Below are positions 35,376 to 44,891 of a stretch of 64,000 bases of DNA, one piece after another. How positions within the stretch are numbered: the stretch's first letter is position 1; each line of letters opens with the position of its first letter. Under the pieces are notes generated by a model. It saw only the letters and a list, made by a program, of their open reading frames with translations, was not told the origin of the DNA and searched no databases. Both the position numbers and the translations under genes were made by a program. The stretch spans positions 62,001-126,000 of the forward strand of contig NZ_JWHR01000068.1 in assembly GCF_000808015.1 (NCBI RefSeq), read 5' to 3'. The stretch is from Terrisporobacter othiniensis (GTDB lineage: Bacteria > Bacillota > Clostridia > Peptostreptococcales > Peptostreptococcaceae).

Positions 35376-35948
35376 CTAAAATTGTTTCTTACATTCAGTA
35401 AATTCATAAATATCCATCAATGCCTCACCAAATCTTTGATAATGCACTATTTCTCTTTGGCCTAAAAAACGTAATACATCTTTTAAATCACAATCATCAG
35501 TTAAATTTAGCAATTGGTAATAAGTTGCCAATGCTTTTTGTTCAGCAGCCATATCTTCATGCAAATTAGTTACAGCATCTCCAAAGGCATTAATATAAGA
35601 TGTTGTAAAATTTACGCCATTAGCATCTACTGGTTGTAGTCCATGTCCAAAAGTTGCATAGTTTGGTCCAAATCCAGCAGCCTTAAGCTCTTCAGGAGTA
35701 CATTTACGAGTTAATTGATATAAAATAGAAGATATTATTTCAACGTGAGCCATCTCTTCTGTACCTATGTCAGTTAAAAGTCCACGAGATTTTCCAGTTG
35801 GCATAGTATATCTTTGTTGAAGATATCTAATTGCAGCTGCAAGTTCTCCATTAGGTCCTCCTAGCTGAGCAAGTATAAGTTTAGCCATCCTTGGATCTGA
35901 ATTTTTTATGTTAACGGGGTATTCCAATGTTTTTTGGTAAATCCACAT
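35376..35948 (-). CDS. cotJC: Spore coat protein CotJC (manganese catalase family)
   Basis: 190 residues. The ferritin-like four-helix fold of manganese catalases shows in TDIGTEEMAHVEIISSILYQ and FLGQREIVHYQRFGEALMDI, which supply the Glu and His metal ligands. It is the third gene of cotJABC, expressed in the mother cell under sigma E in Bacillus and found in the outer spore layers. AGGAGGTCAAG precedes the start. Confidence 0.95.
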   Translation of the reverse strand: MWIYQKTLEYPVNIKNSDPRMAKLILAQLGGPNGELAAAIRYLQQRYTMPTGKSRGLLTDIGTEEMAHVEIISSILYQLTRKCTPEELKAAGFGPNYATFGHGLQPVDANGVNFTTSYINAFGDAVTNLHEDMAAEQKALATYYQLLNLTDDCDLKDVLRFLGQREIVHYQRFGEALMDIYEFTECKKQF

Positions 35949-36006
35949 ATTAACTTGACCTCCTTTAAGTGTTAAAAAATTAAATTAATCTTTATATTGT
36001 ATAAAT

Positions 36007-36270
36007 CTAATTATAGAATTCATTGTCCCATGGCCAAGGATTACATACCCATTGCCAAGGGCTTGAGCCTGGCACATAGCCAAAGTTAGTCAATGGTCCA
36101 TATTCACATTCATAGGCTTCCTTAGTTTGCATAAATTTACGTAAGTATGTGTTATATGAATCTAGAGCATTTTCATCATGTGGGTTATTATCTAAATATA
36201 AATTTAATTCTATACAAGCAAATTGATACTCTAAAAGTCTATTTAAAAGTTCTTTTTTATTTGATTTCAT
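36007..36270 (-). CDS. cotJB: Spore coat protein CotJB
   Basis: 87 residues of the usual length. ELLNRLLEYQFACIELNLYL and the aromatic C-terminus (SPWQWVCNPWPWDNEFYN) are characteristic. It starts two bases after cotJA ends, with AAGGAGTG inside cotJA. Confidence 0.93.
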   Translation of the reverse strand: MKSNKKELLNRLLEYQFACIELNLYLDNNPHDENALDSYNTYLRKFMQTKEAYECEYGPLTNFGYVPGSSPWQWVCNPWPWDNEFYN

Positions 36271-36272
36271 GA

Positions 36273-36491
36273 CTATTTTTTACACTCCTTTTTGGCCATA
36301 ACCCTATTTTTAGGATTTTTATATAGCCATTCGTTGTAATTATTTGACTCTACTAAATCTAGTTCTGGGAATAAAGTTCCTCTTAGCAAAGCTATATCTA
36401 AATCATAGTATTTGTTATAAACTTGACGGTTTATATATGGTCTAGCTAATTCACAGCCAGAAATTTGTATGATGTCTTTATAGTTATCCAT
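36273..36491 (-). CDS. cotJA: Spore coat-associated protein CotJA
   Basis: 72 residues from ATG 36491; a second ATG two codons upstream is too close to the AAGGAG site. The motif CELARPYINRQVYNKYYD followed by GTLFPELDLVE is the CotJA signature. First gene of the operon. Confidence 0.9.
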   Translation of the reverse strand: MDNYKDIIQISGCELARPYINRQVYNKYYDLDIALLRGTLFPELDLVESNNYNEWLYKNPKNRVMAKKECKK

Positions 36492-36497
36492 AATCAT

Positions 36498-36979
36498 TCT
36501 CCTTAATTAAATTTTTTATATATTTACTAAAAAGTAGTATTTTAAGTTAAATTTTGGTAAACTTCTATTTGATATATAATATGTAGGGATTTTAGTATTT
36601 GTGATTTTATTTGATAAAAAACTGCATAAAACGACAATATGAAATTTTATTATAAAAGAAATCTATTAGAATACAAAAAGCAATAAATACAATATTTTTA
36701 TTTAACTATATATATCTTAAATAAGCTTAAAACCAACAGTTGAAGTATAAATCTGTACATCATATTATTGTGTACAGAAATATGTTTTGGGTTAATATGA
36801 ATGTAAGAGAAAATTCAAATTAGATGGATGTATCAAATTTTATTTTGAAACATCAGTGTTTATGCGGATGATACCATTGGTGTCATGCATGTGACGTTGC
36901 GATTCTTTATATTTTTCACGCCTTTTGTTACTTTTGAATTAGCATAATGGCAAAAGAGAATAAGAAAGGACGTGGGAAA
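36498..36979. other. Intergenic region with a palindromic operator-like site
   Basis: Holds the divergent promoters of cotJ and the next gene. A near-palindrome GATACCATTGGTGTC lies at 36870-36884, followed by ATGCATGTGACG. It could be an operator for a TetR- or MerR-type regulator not encoded here. Confidence 0.35.
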
Positions 36980-37555
36980 ATGAAAAAGAATGAAAAGAGA
37001 TTATTAATTTTAGGAATTATGTTAGTGATAGCATTTACTATTTGGACATTATTAATAAAGACGGTAGATGTTGAGCCCCTTGGACAAAATGGAACTGATA
37101 TAGGTTTTGCAACATTTAACTGTTGGTTTCATAAATTAACAGGTGTGCATATGACAATCTATACAATCACTGATTGGTTGGGACTTGTACCAATATTTAT
37201 CTGTATCATATTCGGTGGAATTGGATTTGTTCAATTAATTAAGAGAAAAAGTCTTTTTAAAGTGGACTGTGATATTATATTATTGGGGATATATTACATT
37301 ATAGTAATTGGGTATTATCTTATTTTTGAGATGATTCCTATCAATTATAGACCAATACTAATCGAAGGATTTATGGAAGCTTCGTACCCATCATCGACAA
37401 CACTTCTTGTATTAAGTGCAATGCCAACACTTATTTATTAGGTTAATTATAGATTAAAAAACGATGCACTTAAAAAAATTATTAGTATTTCAGCAATTTT
37501 ATTTTCTATATTTATGGTAATAGGAAGACTGGTTTCAGGAGTTGAGAAAAAATAG
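36980..37555 (+). pseudogene. Truncated PAP2-like membrane protein
   Basis: Starts at ATG 36980 after AAGGACG. Reads an N-terminal helix, a middle helix and EASYPSSTTLLVLSAMPTLI, the phosphate-binding C2 region of PAP2-type phosphatases. A TAG at 37439 interrupts the frame, which continues open (VNYRLKNDALKKII, FSIFMVIGRLVSGV) and then runs into the start of an XRE gene at about 37541, before the expected last motif. So there is one nonsense change plus loss of the C-terminus by deletion. Confidence 0.7.
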
Positions 37556-37928
37556 AGGATTTACGAAGGAAGAATTAGCACAGGTTTTATATGTGTCCAG
37601 AACTGCCATTTCAAAATGGGAATCAGGAAGGGGATATCTAAGTATTGACTCATTAAAGGAAATATCAAATTATTTTGGTGTAACAATTGATGACTTGCTA
37701 TTTGGAATGGTAGATTTATTTTCCTTTATACTTATAGTTTTATCACTTTACCCAAAGCCAATTAATGGATATATTTTTTCGGTAAATCTTTTCTCACACA
37801 CTGAAACAACATGGCTTAATCGCTGGATTTACTGGATTATGTTTATTATTCTTATCATGGTTGGAATAGTGAAAATTGTGCTAACACAATTTAAAATTGA
37901 AAAAGGATATAAAAATATTTATATATAA
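37542..37928 (+). pseudogene. XRE regulator with membrane tail, internally deleted
   Basis: LRKNRGFTKEELAQVLYVSR and WESGRGYLSIDSLKEISNYF form the helix-turn-helix but lack the first ten or so residues. The DNA-binding part ends IDDLLFG and passes directly into MVDLFSFILIVLSLYPKPIN, a membrane region normally separated from it by a linker. Both ends thus look shortened: the start is fused to the PAP2-like remnant and the linker is deleted. A short protein could still be made from TTG 37542. Confidence 0.6.
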
Positions 37929-37995
37929 CATAGCAGGGTATATTTTTAGTATATAAAAAATCTATACAAAATACGCATTATAGGAGAGAGTAAGT

Positions 37996-38463
37996 ATGTT
38001 AAATCAAAAAACAATAGAAATCGTAAAAAGTACAGTACCTGTGTTAAAAGAGCATGGACTAGAAATAACAAAAACTTTCTACAAAACAATGTTTACAAAT
38101 AACCCAGAAGTAAAAGAAATGTTCAATATGGATAAACAAGAATCTGGAGAACAACCAAAAGCATTAGCAATGACAATATTAGCAGCAGCTCAAAATATAG
38201 ATAATTTAGAAATATTATTACCAGCAGTAAAAAAAATAGGCAGCATTCATGTAAATTCTAATGTAAAAGCAGAACATTATCCAATAGTAGGTAAAAATTT
38301 ACTATTAGCAATAAAAGAAGTACTAGGGGACGTGGCAACAGAAGAAGTATTAAATGCATGGGCAGAGGCTTATGAAGTAATAGCAAAAGTATTCATAGAT
38401 GTAGAAAAAGATATATATATAGATAAAATATGTAGAGATAATCAAATACATCAAAGAATGTAA
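37996..38463 (+). CDS. Single-domain globin (flavohaemoglobin-type)
   Basis: 155 residues with the Vgb/Hmp globin pattern: [20 protein letters not shown] at the start, NPEVKEMFN in the CD region, and the proximal haem ligand in [14 protein letters not shown] (His94). The ferredoxin-reductase part of Hmp is absent; the protein ends 20 residues after the globin fold. Likely roles are oxygen or nitric-oxide binding and detoxification. AGGAGAG precedes the start; a terminator follows. Confidence 0.88.
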   Translation: MLNQKTIEIVKSTVPVLKEHGLEITKTFYKTMFTNNPEVKEMFNMDKQESGEQPKALAMTILAAAQNIDNLEILLPAVKKIGSIHVNSNVKAEHYPIVGKNLLLAIKEVLGDVATEEVLNAWAEAYEVIAKVFIDVEKDIYIDKICRDNQIHQRM

Positions 38464-38470
38464 CTTATTA

Positions 38471-38524
38471 AAAAAGCTCCTTAACGTTTTGATAATTTTA
38501 TCATTACTAATAAAGGAGCTTTTA
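38471..38524 (+). terminator. Terminator after globin gene
   Basis: AAAAGCTCCTT (38472-38482) pairs with AAGGAGCTTTT (38513-38523); an inner GATAATTTTATC hairpin sits in the loop. Confidence 0.8.
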
Positions 38525-38572
38525 TAATGTTTACTAAATTTAGTACTATAAAAATAAAATTATATATGAATA

Positions 38573-38625
38573 TTGACTGTAAAAGAAATATATGATAACA
38601 TGAGTTAATTGATAATGATTATCAA
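38573..38625 (+). promoter_or_regulatory. Promoter with Fur box
   Basis: TTGACT (38573-38578), 17 bases, TAACAT (38596-38601). Right after it lies TGATAAT-G-ATTATCA (38610-38624), a perfect 7-1-7 Fur box. Iron-loaded Fur would block this promoter, so the transporter that follows should be made under iron limitation. Confidence 0.85.
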
Positions 38626-38650
38626 TATATGTAGGAGGATTATATTAAAA

Positions 38651-39606
38651 ATGAAATTAGGTAAGTTAAGTAAAAAATATTAATAACAAGTGTAATACTA
38701 AGCAGTATAGCTCTTGTTGGATGTACTACAAATAATAGTACAAATAAAGAAAATAATAGCAGTGATAATCAAATTACTGTACAACATAAATTAGGAACTA
38801 CAAAATTAAATAGCAAGTCTAAAAAAATAGCAGTACTTGAATTATCATTTTTAGATTCTCTTCATAATTTAGATATAGACCCAGTGGCTATAGCTGATGA
38901 TGGAGAATCTAACAAAGTAACAGATGTTACAAATGGTGAAAAAATAGATTATGTATCAGTAGGTGATCGTAAAGAACCAAATTTAGAAGAATTAAGTTCA
39001 ATGGATTTAGATTTAATAATAGCAGATACTAGCAGACATAGTGAAATATATGAAGATTTAAACAAAATAGAACCAACAATAGTATTAGATAGTATTGATT
39101 CTTCATATGATGAATACATAGAAAATTTTGAAACTATTGCAGAAATTGTTGGTAAAGAAGATGTAGCAAAAGCTAAAATAGAAGAAGCTGAAAAAGTATT
39201 ATCAGATGTTAAAGATAAAGCGAAAGATAAAGTATCCGATGAAGAGGTATTAACTGTATCACCAAAGAACGATGAATATACAGCACATACTTCAAGTTCA
39301 TTTGTAGGACAAGTTTTAGAAAAAGCTGGTTTTAAAAATGCAATTCAAAGTGATGATAGAGAAGCATCTTTATCTTTAGAACAATTAGTTGAAATAAATC
39401 CAGACATAATTGTTTATATGAGAGATGATATAGATACAACTATATATACACAGTGGAAAAATACTCAGTTATATAAATCATTAGATGCAGTTAAAAATAA
39501 CAAAGTATATACAACTGTAGCAAGAGGTCCATGGACTCAATATAGAGGATTTATTTCTGTAAATACATTAACAAAAGAAATGTCAGGCTGGTTATTAAAT
39601 AACTAG
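38651..39606 (+). pseudogene. Siderophore-binding lipoprotein, frame broken in signal peptide
   Basis: From ATG 38651 (AGGAGG upstream) the frame reads MKLGKLSKK and stops at 38681. One more A in the run of six A (38672-38677) would restore KILITSVILSSIALVGCTTN, a perfect lipoprotein signal with lipobox LVGC. The rest (KIAVLELSFLDSLHNLDID to the end) is a FecB/FhuD-type iron-siderophore binding domain, intact to 39606. The rest of the operon is whole, so this is either a recent one-base loss, transcriptional slippage or a sequencing error. It should feed the two permeases that follow. Confidence 0.75.
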
Positions 39607-39637
39607 AAAATAAATAGACAACTAGAAGGTTATTCAT

Positions 39638-40651
39638 ATGGATAGTGTAAAAAAGAGTAAATTTATAGGATTTGCATTTGCAGGTATATTTGCAGTGGCA
39701 ATGTTATTATTAATAGATATTTTAATTGGAATGAGCCATATAGGAATAAAAGAAATTATTGATTCTATTATAAATTATAGTGGTAGCAAGCAAGATTTAA
39801 TAATAAGAACTGTTAGACTACCACGTGTATTACTTTGCATATTAATAGGAGCATCTATGGCTATTTCAGGATTAATTATGCAAAATTTAACTAGAAATCC
39901 CCTTGCATCACCGCAAATTTTAGGGATAAATTCAGGAGCAACATTATCGGTAGTTGTAATAATGGTATTTTTCCCTTTATTAGGATATAAGGCTAAAATA
40001 TTAGGTGCATTTTTAGGGGCTGGAGTTATAGGATTATTTGTTCATGTAATTGGAACCGTTAAGAATTTATCTCCACTAAAAATAACACTAGTGGGGATAA
40101 GTATACAACTATTTTTAAGTTCTATAACAAAGTCTATAATGTTATTTAATGAAAGTAAAACATCTGATTTAGTATTTTGGATGATTGGAGGAGTCCATCA
40201 TGCACAATTCATACATATAATGGCTATATTACCATGGTTTATTTTATCTATAATTTTAACGATATTAATATCTAATTCTATGGATACTTTAAAAATGGGA
40301 GATAGTGTAGCTATTAGCTTAGGTGAGAATGTTAAGTTAACAAAGACTGTGGCTACAATAGTGGTAATTTTATTATCAAGTTCATCTGTTGCAATAGCAG
40401 GCCCGATATCTTTTATTGGATTGATAACACCTCATATAATTAGTAAACTTGGAGGTCGAAACTTCAGACAAAACTTTATATTATGTGGAATATATGGTGC
40501 AAATTTACTTTTACTATCGGATATAATATCTAAGCTTTTAAAATATCCTTATGAGTCACCTGTAGGAACAGTAACATCATTTATAGGAGCAGTATTTTAT
40601 ATATTCCTAGCTAATAAAGAAATGAAAAGAGGTGGAGTAAGTGAAAAATAA
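39638..40651 (+). CDS. Iron-siderophore ABC permease (FecCD family)
   Basis: 337 residues, about ten transmembrane helices. RTVRLPRVLLCILIGASMA and LTRNPLASPQILGINSGAT are family hallmarks, and GPISFIGLITPHI is the coupling motif. It forms a heterodimer with the next permease. The order binding protein, permease, permease, ATPase is that of clostridial fhuDBGC-type loci; the actual siderophore is not shown by the sequence. Confidence 0.92.
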   Translation: MDSVKKSKFIGFAFAGIFAVAMLLLIDILIGMSHIGIKEIIDSIINYSGSKQDLIIRTVRLPRVLLCILIGASMAISGLIMQNLTRNPLASPQILGINSGATLSVVVIMVFFPLLGYKAKILGAFLGAGVIGLFVHVIGTVKNLSPLKITLVGISIQLFLSSITKSIMLFNESKTSDLVFWMIGGVHHAQFIHIMAILPWFILSIILTILISNSMDTLKMGDSVAISLGENVKLTKTVATIVVILLSSSSVAIAGPISFIGLITPHIISKLGGRNFRQNFILCGIYGANLLLLSDIISKLLKYPYESPVGTVTSFIGAVFYIFLANKEMKRGGVSEK

Positions 40652-41615
40652 AAATACATTGATATTTACAATAAGCATAGTAATGCTATTAGTAATATCT
40701 TTCATAAGTTTACTCTTTGGAAGTAAATCTTTAAATATAAGTAATGTATTTGATGCAATTTTTAATTACTCCAGTTCTAGATATTCTTTTATTGTGTTTG
40801 AATATAGAATTCCTAGATTGCTAATAGCTATGATAGTGGGAATGAGTTTGGCTATAGCAGGAGCTATTTTTCAAGGTGTTCTTAGAAATCCTCTAGCTTC
40901 AACTGATGTTTTAGGAATAGGAAAAGGAGCAGGTTTTTTTGCATGTCTTGTCATAAGTCTTAACTTAAAAAGTAGTATATCTATAGCAGCTATGATTGGC
41001 GGACTTATGGTAGGTATTATTATTTATTTACTAACTAAAAAGACTAATTTTAAAAATACAAGTATAGTTATAATGGGTATAGCTATGAGTGCATTATTTG
41101 ATGCAGGTATTCAATATTTGAATATAAGTAATTCAGCCAATGTGCAAACAATACTTCTTTGGTTAACAGGTAGTGTATGGGGAAGATATTGGGATGAGGT
41201 TCAAATATTAATTCCTTATGTAGCAATCTTTGTACCATTAGCTATAATTTTAGCTAATAAAATAGATATTTTATCTTTAGGTGATAAAGTAGCCATAAAC
41301 TTAGGAGAAAATATACTTTTATTAAGAGTTGGACTTTTATTAATAGGAATAATACTTACAGCTAGCAGCGTAAGTGTAAGTGGAACTATAGGTTTTGTGG
41401 GACTTATAGCGCCACATATAGCAAAAACTTTAGTAGGATATAAACACAGGTTAGTTATTCCACTAAGTGGACTTATAGGTGCAAATCTTTTAGTAATTTC
41501 AGATATTATAGGTAGAACTATAATATCTCCAATGGAAATACCAGTAGGAATAGTAACAGCTATTATAGGAGCACCATATTTCTTATATTTATTATTAAGA
41601 AAAAAAGCTAATTAG
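40641..41615 (+). CDS. Iron-siderophore ABC permease (FecCD family), second subunit
   Basis: 324 residues from GTG 40641, overlapping the previous gene by 11 bases. The same motifs appear: VFEYRIPRLLIAMIVGMSLA, LRNPLASTDVLGIGKGAG and GTIGFVGLIAPHI. AGGTGGAG lies in the end of the previous gene. Confidence 0.92.
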   Translation: MKNKNTLIFTISIVMLLVISFISLLFGSKSLNISNVFDAIFNYSSSRYSFIVFEYRIPRLLIAMIVGMSLAIAGAIFQGVLRNPLASTDVLGIGKGAGFFACLVISLNLKSSISIAAMIGGLMVGIIIYLLTKKTNFKNTSIVIMGIAMSALFDAGIQYLNISNSANVQTILLWLTGSVWGRYWDEVQILIPYVAIFVPLAIILANKIDILSLGDKVAINLGENILLLRVGLLLIGIILTASSVSVSGTIGFVGLIAPHIAKTLVGYKHRLVIPLSGLIGANLLVISDIIGRTIISPMEIPVGIVTAIIGAPYFLYLLLRKKAN

Positions 41616-41631
41616 AAAGGTAGTGATAATA

Positions 41632-42402
41632 ATGAGTTTAGATATAAAAGATTTAGTTTTAGGATATGAAGACAAAAAAATAGTTAACAATATAAATTTA
41701 TCTATACCAAAAGGTAAAATTACTATCTTAATTGGTGCAAATGGTTGCGGTAAGTCAACGTTACTTAGTGGTATGAGTAGATTATTAACACCTAAAGAAG
41801 GAAGTGTATTATTAGATAATGTATCTATACATGAGTATAAACCAAAGGAATTAGCTAAAAGGCTGGCTATATTGCCACAAGGCCCAATAGCACCAGAAGG
41901 GATAACAGTAAAAGAACTTTGCTATTTTGGTAGAAATCCATATAAAAGCATATTTGGCACAAGGTCTCAAAAAGATGAAGAAATGGTTAATTGGGCAATT
42001 AGAGCAACTGGTCTTGAAGATTTTGAAAATAGACAGTTAGATTCTTTATCAGGGGGACAAAGGCAACGTGCGTGGATTGCCATGGCTTTAACTCAAGATA
42101 CAGATGTTCTTTTGCTTGATGAGCCTACAACATATTTGGATTTGGCTCATCAAATAGAGATTTTAGAATTATTAAAGGATTTAAATAATAAAACTAAGAA
42201 AACAATAGTTATAGTTATACATGAGTTAAATCATGCGGCTAGATATGCTCATAATCTTGTTTGTATGAAACAAGGAAATATATATTCTCAAGGAGAAGTA
42301 GAGGATGTATTTAATGAAGACATGTTAAGAGATGTTTTTGGAGTAGATAGTATAGTAATTTCTGATCCAATTACGCAAAGACCTATGTGTATACCCAAAT
42401 AA
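41632..42402 (+). CDS. Iron-siderophore ABC ATP-binding protein
   Basis: 256 residues from ATG 41632, chosen over an in-frame GTG at 41623 because AAAGG at 41617-41621 is well spaced only for the ATG. Walker A GANGCGKSTL, signature LSGGQRQRA, Walker B VLLLDEPTTYLDL, H-loop VIHELNHA. Motifs fit the FepC/FhuC group. Last gene of the Fur-controlled operon. Confidence 0.93.
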   Translation: MSLDIKDLVLGYEDKKIVNNINLSIPKGKITILIGANGCGKSTLLSGMSRLLTPKEGSVLLDNVSIHEYKPKELAKRLAILPQGPIAPEGITVKELCYFGRNPYKSIFGTRSQKDEEMVNWAIRATGLEDFENRQLDSLSGGQRQRAWIAMALTQDTDVLLLDEPTTYLDLAHQIEILELLKDLNNKTKKTIVIVIHELNHAARYAHNLVCMKQGNIYSQGEVEDVFNEDMLRDVFGVDSIVISDPITQRPMCIPK

Positions 42403-42863
42403 TAAGAAACTACTAAGTTTGAATAAAGTGGCCCCCTTGTCAAGGACAAAAGAAAAAACACATGGCTAAGACGCCATCAAAAGCTGATTTCTAAATTGAA
42501 TAGGAGTCAGCTTTTTTAAATTCCATTGTTATCTGAAATTATTATAATAATCTATATAGTCATCTACTAAAATCTGCAACTCTTCAAATGTATTACAATT
42601 TTTACAATCAATCTCATATTTCATATGATTATAGATAATTCCTTAATTTCTTTACTTGAAGATATTTTTTACTTATAAAAAATCAACTCCTTTATAAATA
42701 TTTTATATAAAAATAAATCTTATACAAGTAGACACGTTTTTTTATCGTGTCCACTGTATAGGATCCACTTTAGAAACTTAGTAATTTTTATTTTAAAGTT
42801 TCATAAATATTTCACATAAGCAAATTATAATATTTTTAGAAAATCAAACAGAGGAGGAAAACA
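42403..42863. other. Intergenic region containing IS scar
   Basis: Besides the transposase scar, this stretch holds the upstream region of the FtsX-type permease (GAGGAGG at 42851-42857). A relic of a second terminal repeat may be present near 42730-42765 (GACACG...CGTGTC). No other gene is visible. Confidence 0.4.
42429..42642 (-). pseudogene. IS3-family transposase C-terminal scar
   Basis: On the minus strand 42642-42466 reads GIIYNHMKYEIDCKNCNTFE, ELQILVDDYIDYYNNFR, a stop, then QWNLKKLTPIQFRNQLLMAS. This is the end of the IS150-type OrfB (YYNNxRxQWNLKKxTPxQ). Downstream, TGTCCTTGACAAGGGGGCCA (minus strand, 42448-42429) looks like the element's terminal inverted repeat. The rest of the element is lost. 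Confidence 0.75.
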
Positions 42864-44219
42864 ATGAATGCATTTAAAAGATCAATTTTATATATAACAA
42901 GAAAGAAAAAGAAAAGTCTTATAATGTTATTTATATTATTTGGTATAGCAACAGCTGTTTTAAGTGGAATTTCTATCAAAAAAGCAGCAACAGTAGCAAG
43001 ACAAGATTCAAATAAAGGTATTTCAAACATATTTGAACTTCAAACAAATCTCGCTACAAACTTTGATGGACTAATTCCAGAAAGCTTAGTTAATAAAATA
43101 TCTAAAGTGGATGGAATAAAAAATTATGATGGTATAATTGGCGGTTCAGGAATGGACTTTAAGAACATAAGCAGTGTTGACCCTGCAAATAATATGATTC
43201 AATACAATGAAGAAGAATACAAACATCTTTTTTCAGTAGAAGGACATACATCAACACAATACGATACTAAATTTACAAGCAAATCACTAAGACTAGTAGA
43301 AGGAAGACACCTTGTAGCAACAGATAAAAATAAAGTATTGATACACAAGGCTTTAGCTGAAAAAAATAAATTAAAAGTTGGAGATAAAATAAAAGGAACA
43401 AAAAATACTGTAGATTACAGAGCAACTAGTGATTCACCAAATGAATATGACCTTGAAATTGTAGGTATCTTTGAAAGTGAAAACACAAAAAGAGAAGGAA
43501 GTCAGTTAGAAATTCCAGAAAATCTTATAATATCAGATATAAACACTTTAAAAACTTTATATGGATATTCAGATGGTCAAATTCAATATACAAGCGCTGT
43601 ATATAACACTAGCAAAAATGTAGATGACGTAATTTCAAGTCTTAATAAAATTTCAGAAGACTGGAGTTTATATACAATATTAAAAAGTGAAGATACTTTT
43701 TTAGCATTATCAAAATCATTTGATGCTATGGAAAAAATTATAAATATAATTTTAATAGGAGCGATTGTAGTTGGTATAATAATACTTTCACTAGTTTTAG
43801 CATTTTGGATTCAAGGAAGAGTGCATGAAACAGGAATATTACTTTCTGTAGGAGTTCCAAAGTTCAAAATTATTTCACAATATATCATAGAATTACTGCT
43901 TATAGCTACTATAGCTTTTGGAGCTTCTTTCTTCTCAAGCAAAGCAATCTCACAAAGTATGGGCAATGCAATAGTTAGCCAAGCCAGCAAACAAGCTATA
44001 CAAGAAGTTCAACAAGGATTTGGGGGATTCTCTTTAGGAGCTGATGCAAATAGTTCTTTAGCAACTCAAACTGCAGATGAAATTGATGTAGATGTAGAAT
44101 TGAAAGAAGTTGCATATGTTTATTTAATAGGAACAGCTATAATTATAACTTCAGTAATGATATCTTCAAGATCGATAATTAAATTAAAACCAAAAGAAAT
44201 ATTGTCAAAAATGAGCTAG
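42864..44219 (+). CDS. FtsX/MacB-type ABC permease
   Basis: 451 residues. One N-terminal helix (about 19-37), a large extracellular domain (about 40-290), then three helices with the FtsX coupling region (HETGILLSVGVPKFKIISQY). It pairs with the ATPase that begins 12 bases downstream. Members export peptides or lipoproteins or act in stress sensing; no regulator is linked here, so the substrate is unknown. Confidence 0.85.
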   Translation: MNAFKRSILYITRKKKKSLIMLFILFGIATAVLSGISIKKAATVARQDSNKGISNIFELQTNLATNFDGLIPESLVNKISKVDGIKNYDGIIGGSGMDFKNISSVDPANNMIQYNEEEYKHLFSVEGHTSTQYDTKFTSKSLRLVEGRHLVATDKNKVLIHKALAEKNKLKVGDKIKGTKNTVDYRATSDSPNEYDLEIVGIFESENTKREGSQLEIPENLIISDINTLKTLYGYSDGQIQYTSAVYNTSKNVDDVISSLNKISEDWSLYTILKSEDTFLALSKSFDAMEKIINIILIGAIVVGIIILSLVLAFWIQGRVHETGILLSVGVPKFKIISQYIIELLLIATIAFGASFFSSKAISQSMGNAIVSQASKQAIQEVQQGFGGFSLGADANSSLATQTADEIDVDVELKEVAYVYLIGTAIIITSVMISSRSIIKLKPKEILSKMS

Positions 44220-44230
44220 GAGGAAGACAA

Positions 44231-44857
44231 ATGTCAATTTTAGCATTAAATAAGGTTAACTATTCATATAAAAATGGAAAAAAAGTTTTAAATGATGTAA
44301 GTATAGAATTTGAAAAAGGAAAGTTTTACACTATTTTAGGAGTTTCAGGCTCAGGAAAAACAACCCTACTATCTTTATTAGCAGGTCTAGATGAACCTAG
44401 TAGCGGACAAATATTATATAATAATGAAGATATAAAAGCAAAGGGATATGAAAATCATAGAAAAAATAATATTTCATTGATTTTCCAAAACTATAATTTA
44501 ATTGATTATATGACACCTTTAGAAAATATAAGAATCGTTAATTCAAAGGCTGATAAAAGAATATTGAATGACTTGGGATTAAAGGATGATGAAATTAATA
44601 GAAATGTATTAAAATTATCAGGTGGACAACAACAAAGAGTTGCAATTGCAAGGACTCTTGCAGCAAATTCACCAGTAATACTAGCAGATGAGCCAACGGG
44701 AAATTTAGATAGCGATACAGAAGATGAGATTATAGAAATATTAAAAAAGAATGCTCATCAACAGGGAAAATGTGTAATTGTTGTCACTCATAGCAAGGAA
44801 TTAGCAAAAAAATCAGATGTCATACTTGAATTAAAAGATAAGAAATTGACATACTAA
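44231..44857 (+). CDS. ABC transporter ATP-binding protein (MacB/LolD type)
   Basis: 208 residues. Walker A GVSGSGKTTLL, signature LSGGQQQRVA, Walker B VILADEPTGNLDSDT, H-loop VVTHS. AGGAGGAAG precedes the start. Partner of the upstream permease; a terminator follows its stop codon directly. Confidence 0.92.
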   Translation: MSILALNKVNYSYKNGKKVLNDVSIEFEKGKFYTILGVSGSGKTTLLSLLAGLDEPSSGQILYNNEDIKAKGYENHRKNNISLIFQNYNLIDYMTPLENIRIVNSKADKRILNDLGLKDDEINRNVLKLSGGQQQRVAIARTLAANSPVILADEPTGNLDSDTEDEIIEILKKNAHQQGKCVIVVTHSKELAKKSDVILELKDKKLTY

Positions 44858-44891
44858 AAAAAGAGATTAGGTTTTGCCTAATCTCTTTTTT
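44857..44891. terminator. Bidirectional terminator
   Basis: AAAAAGAGATTAGG and CCTAATCTCTTTTT around a TTTTG loop. It separates the ABC operon from the convergent traX-like gene, whose stop codon abuts it. Confidence 0.88.
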
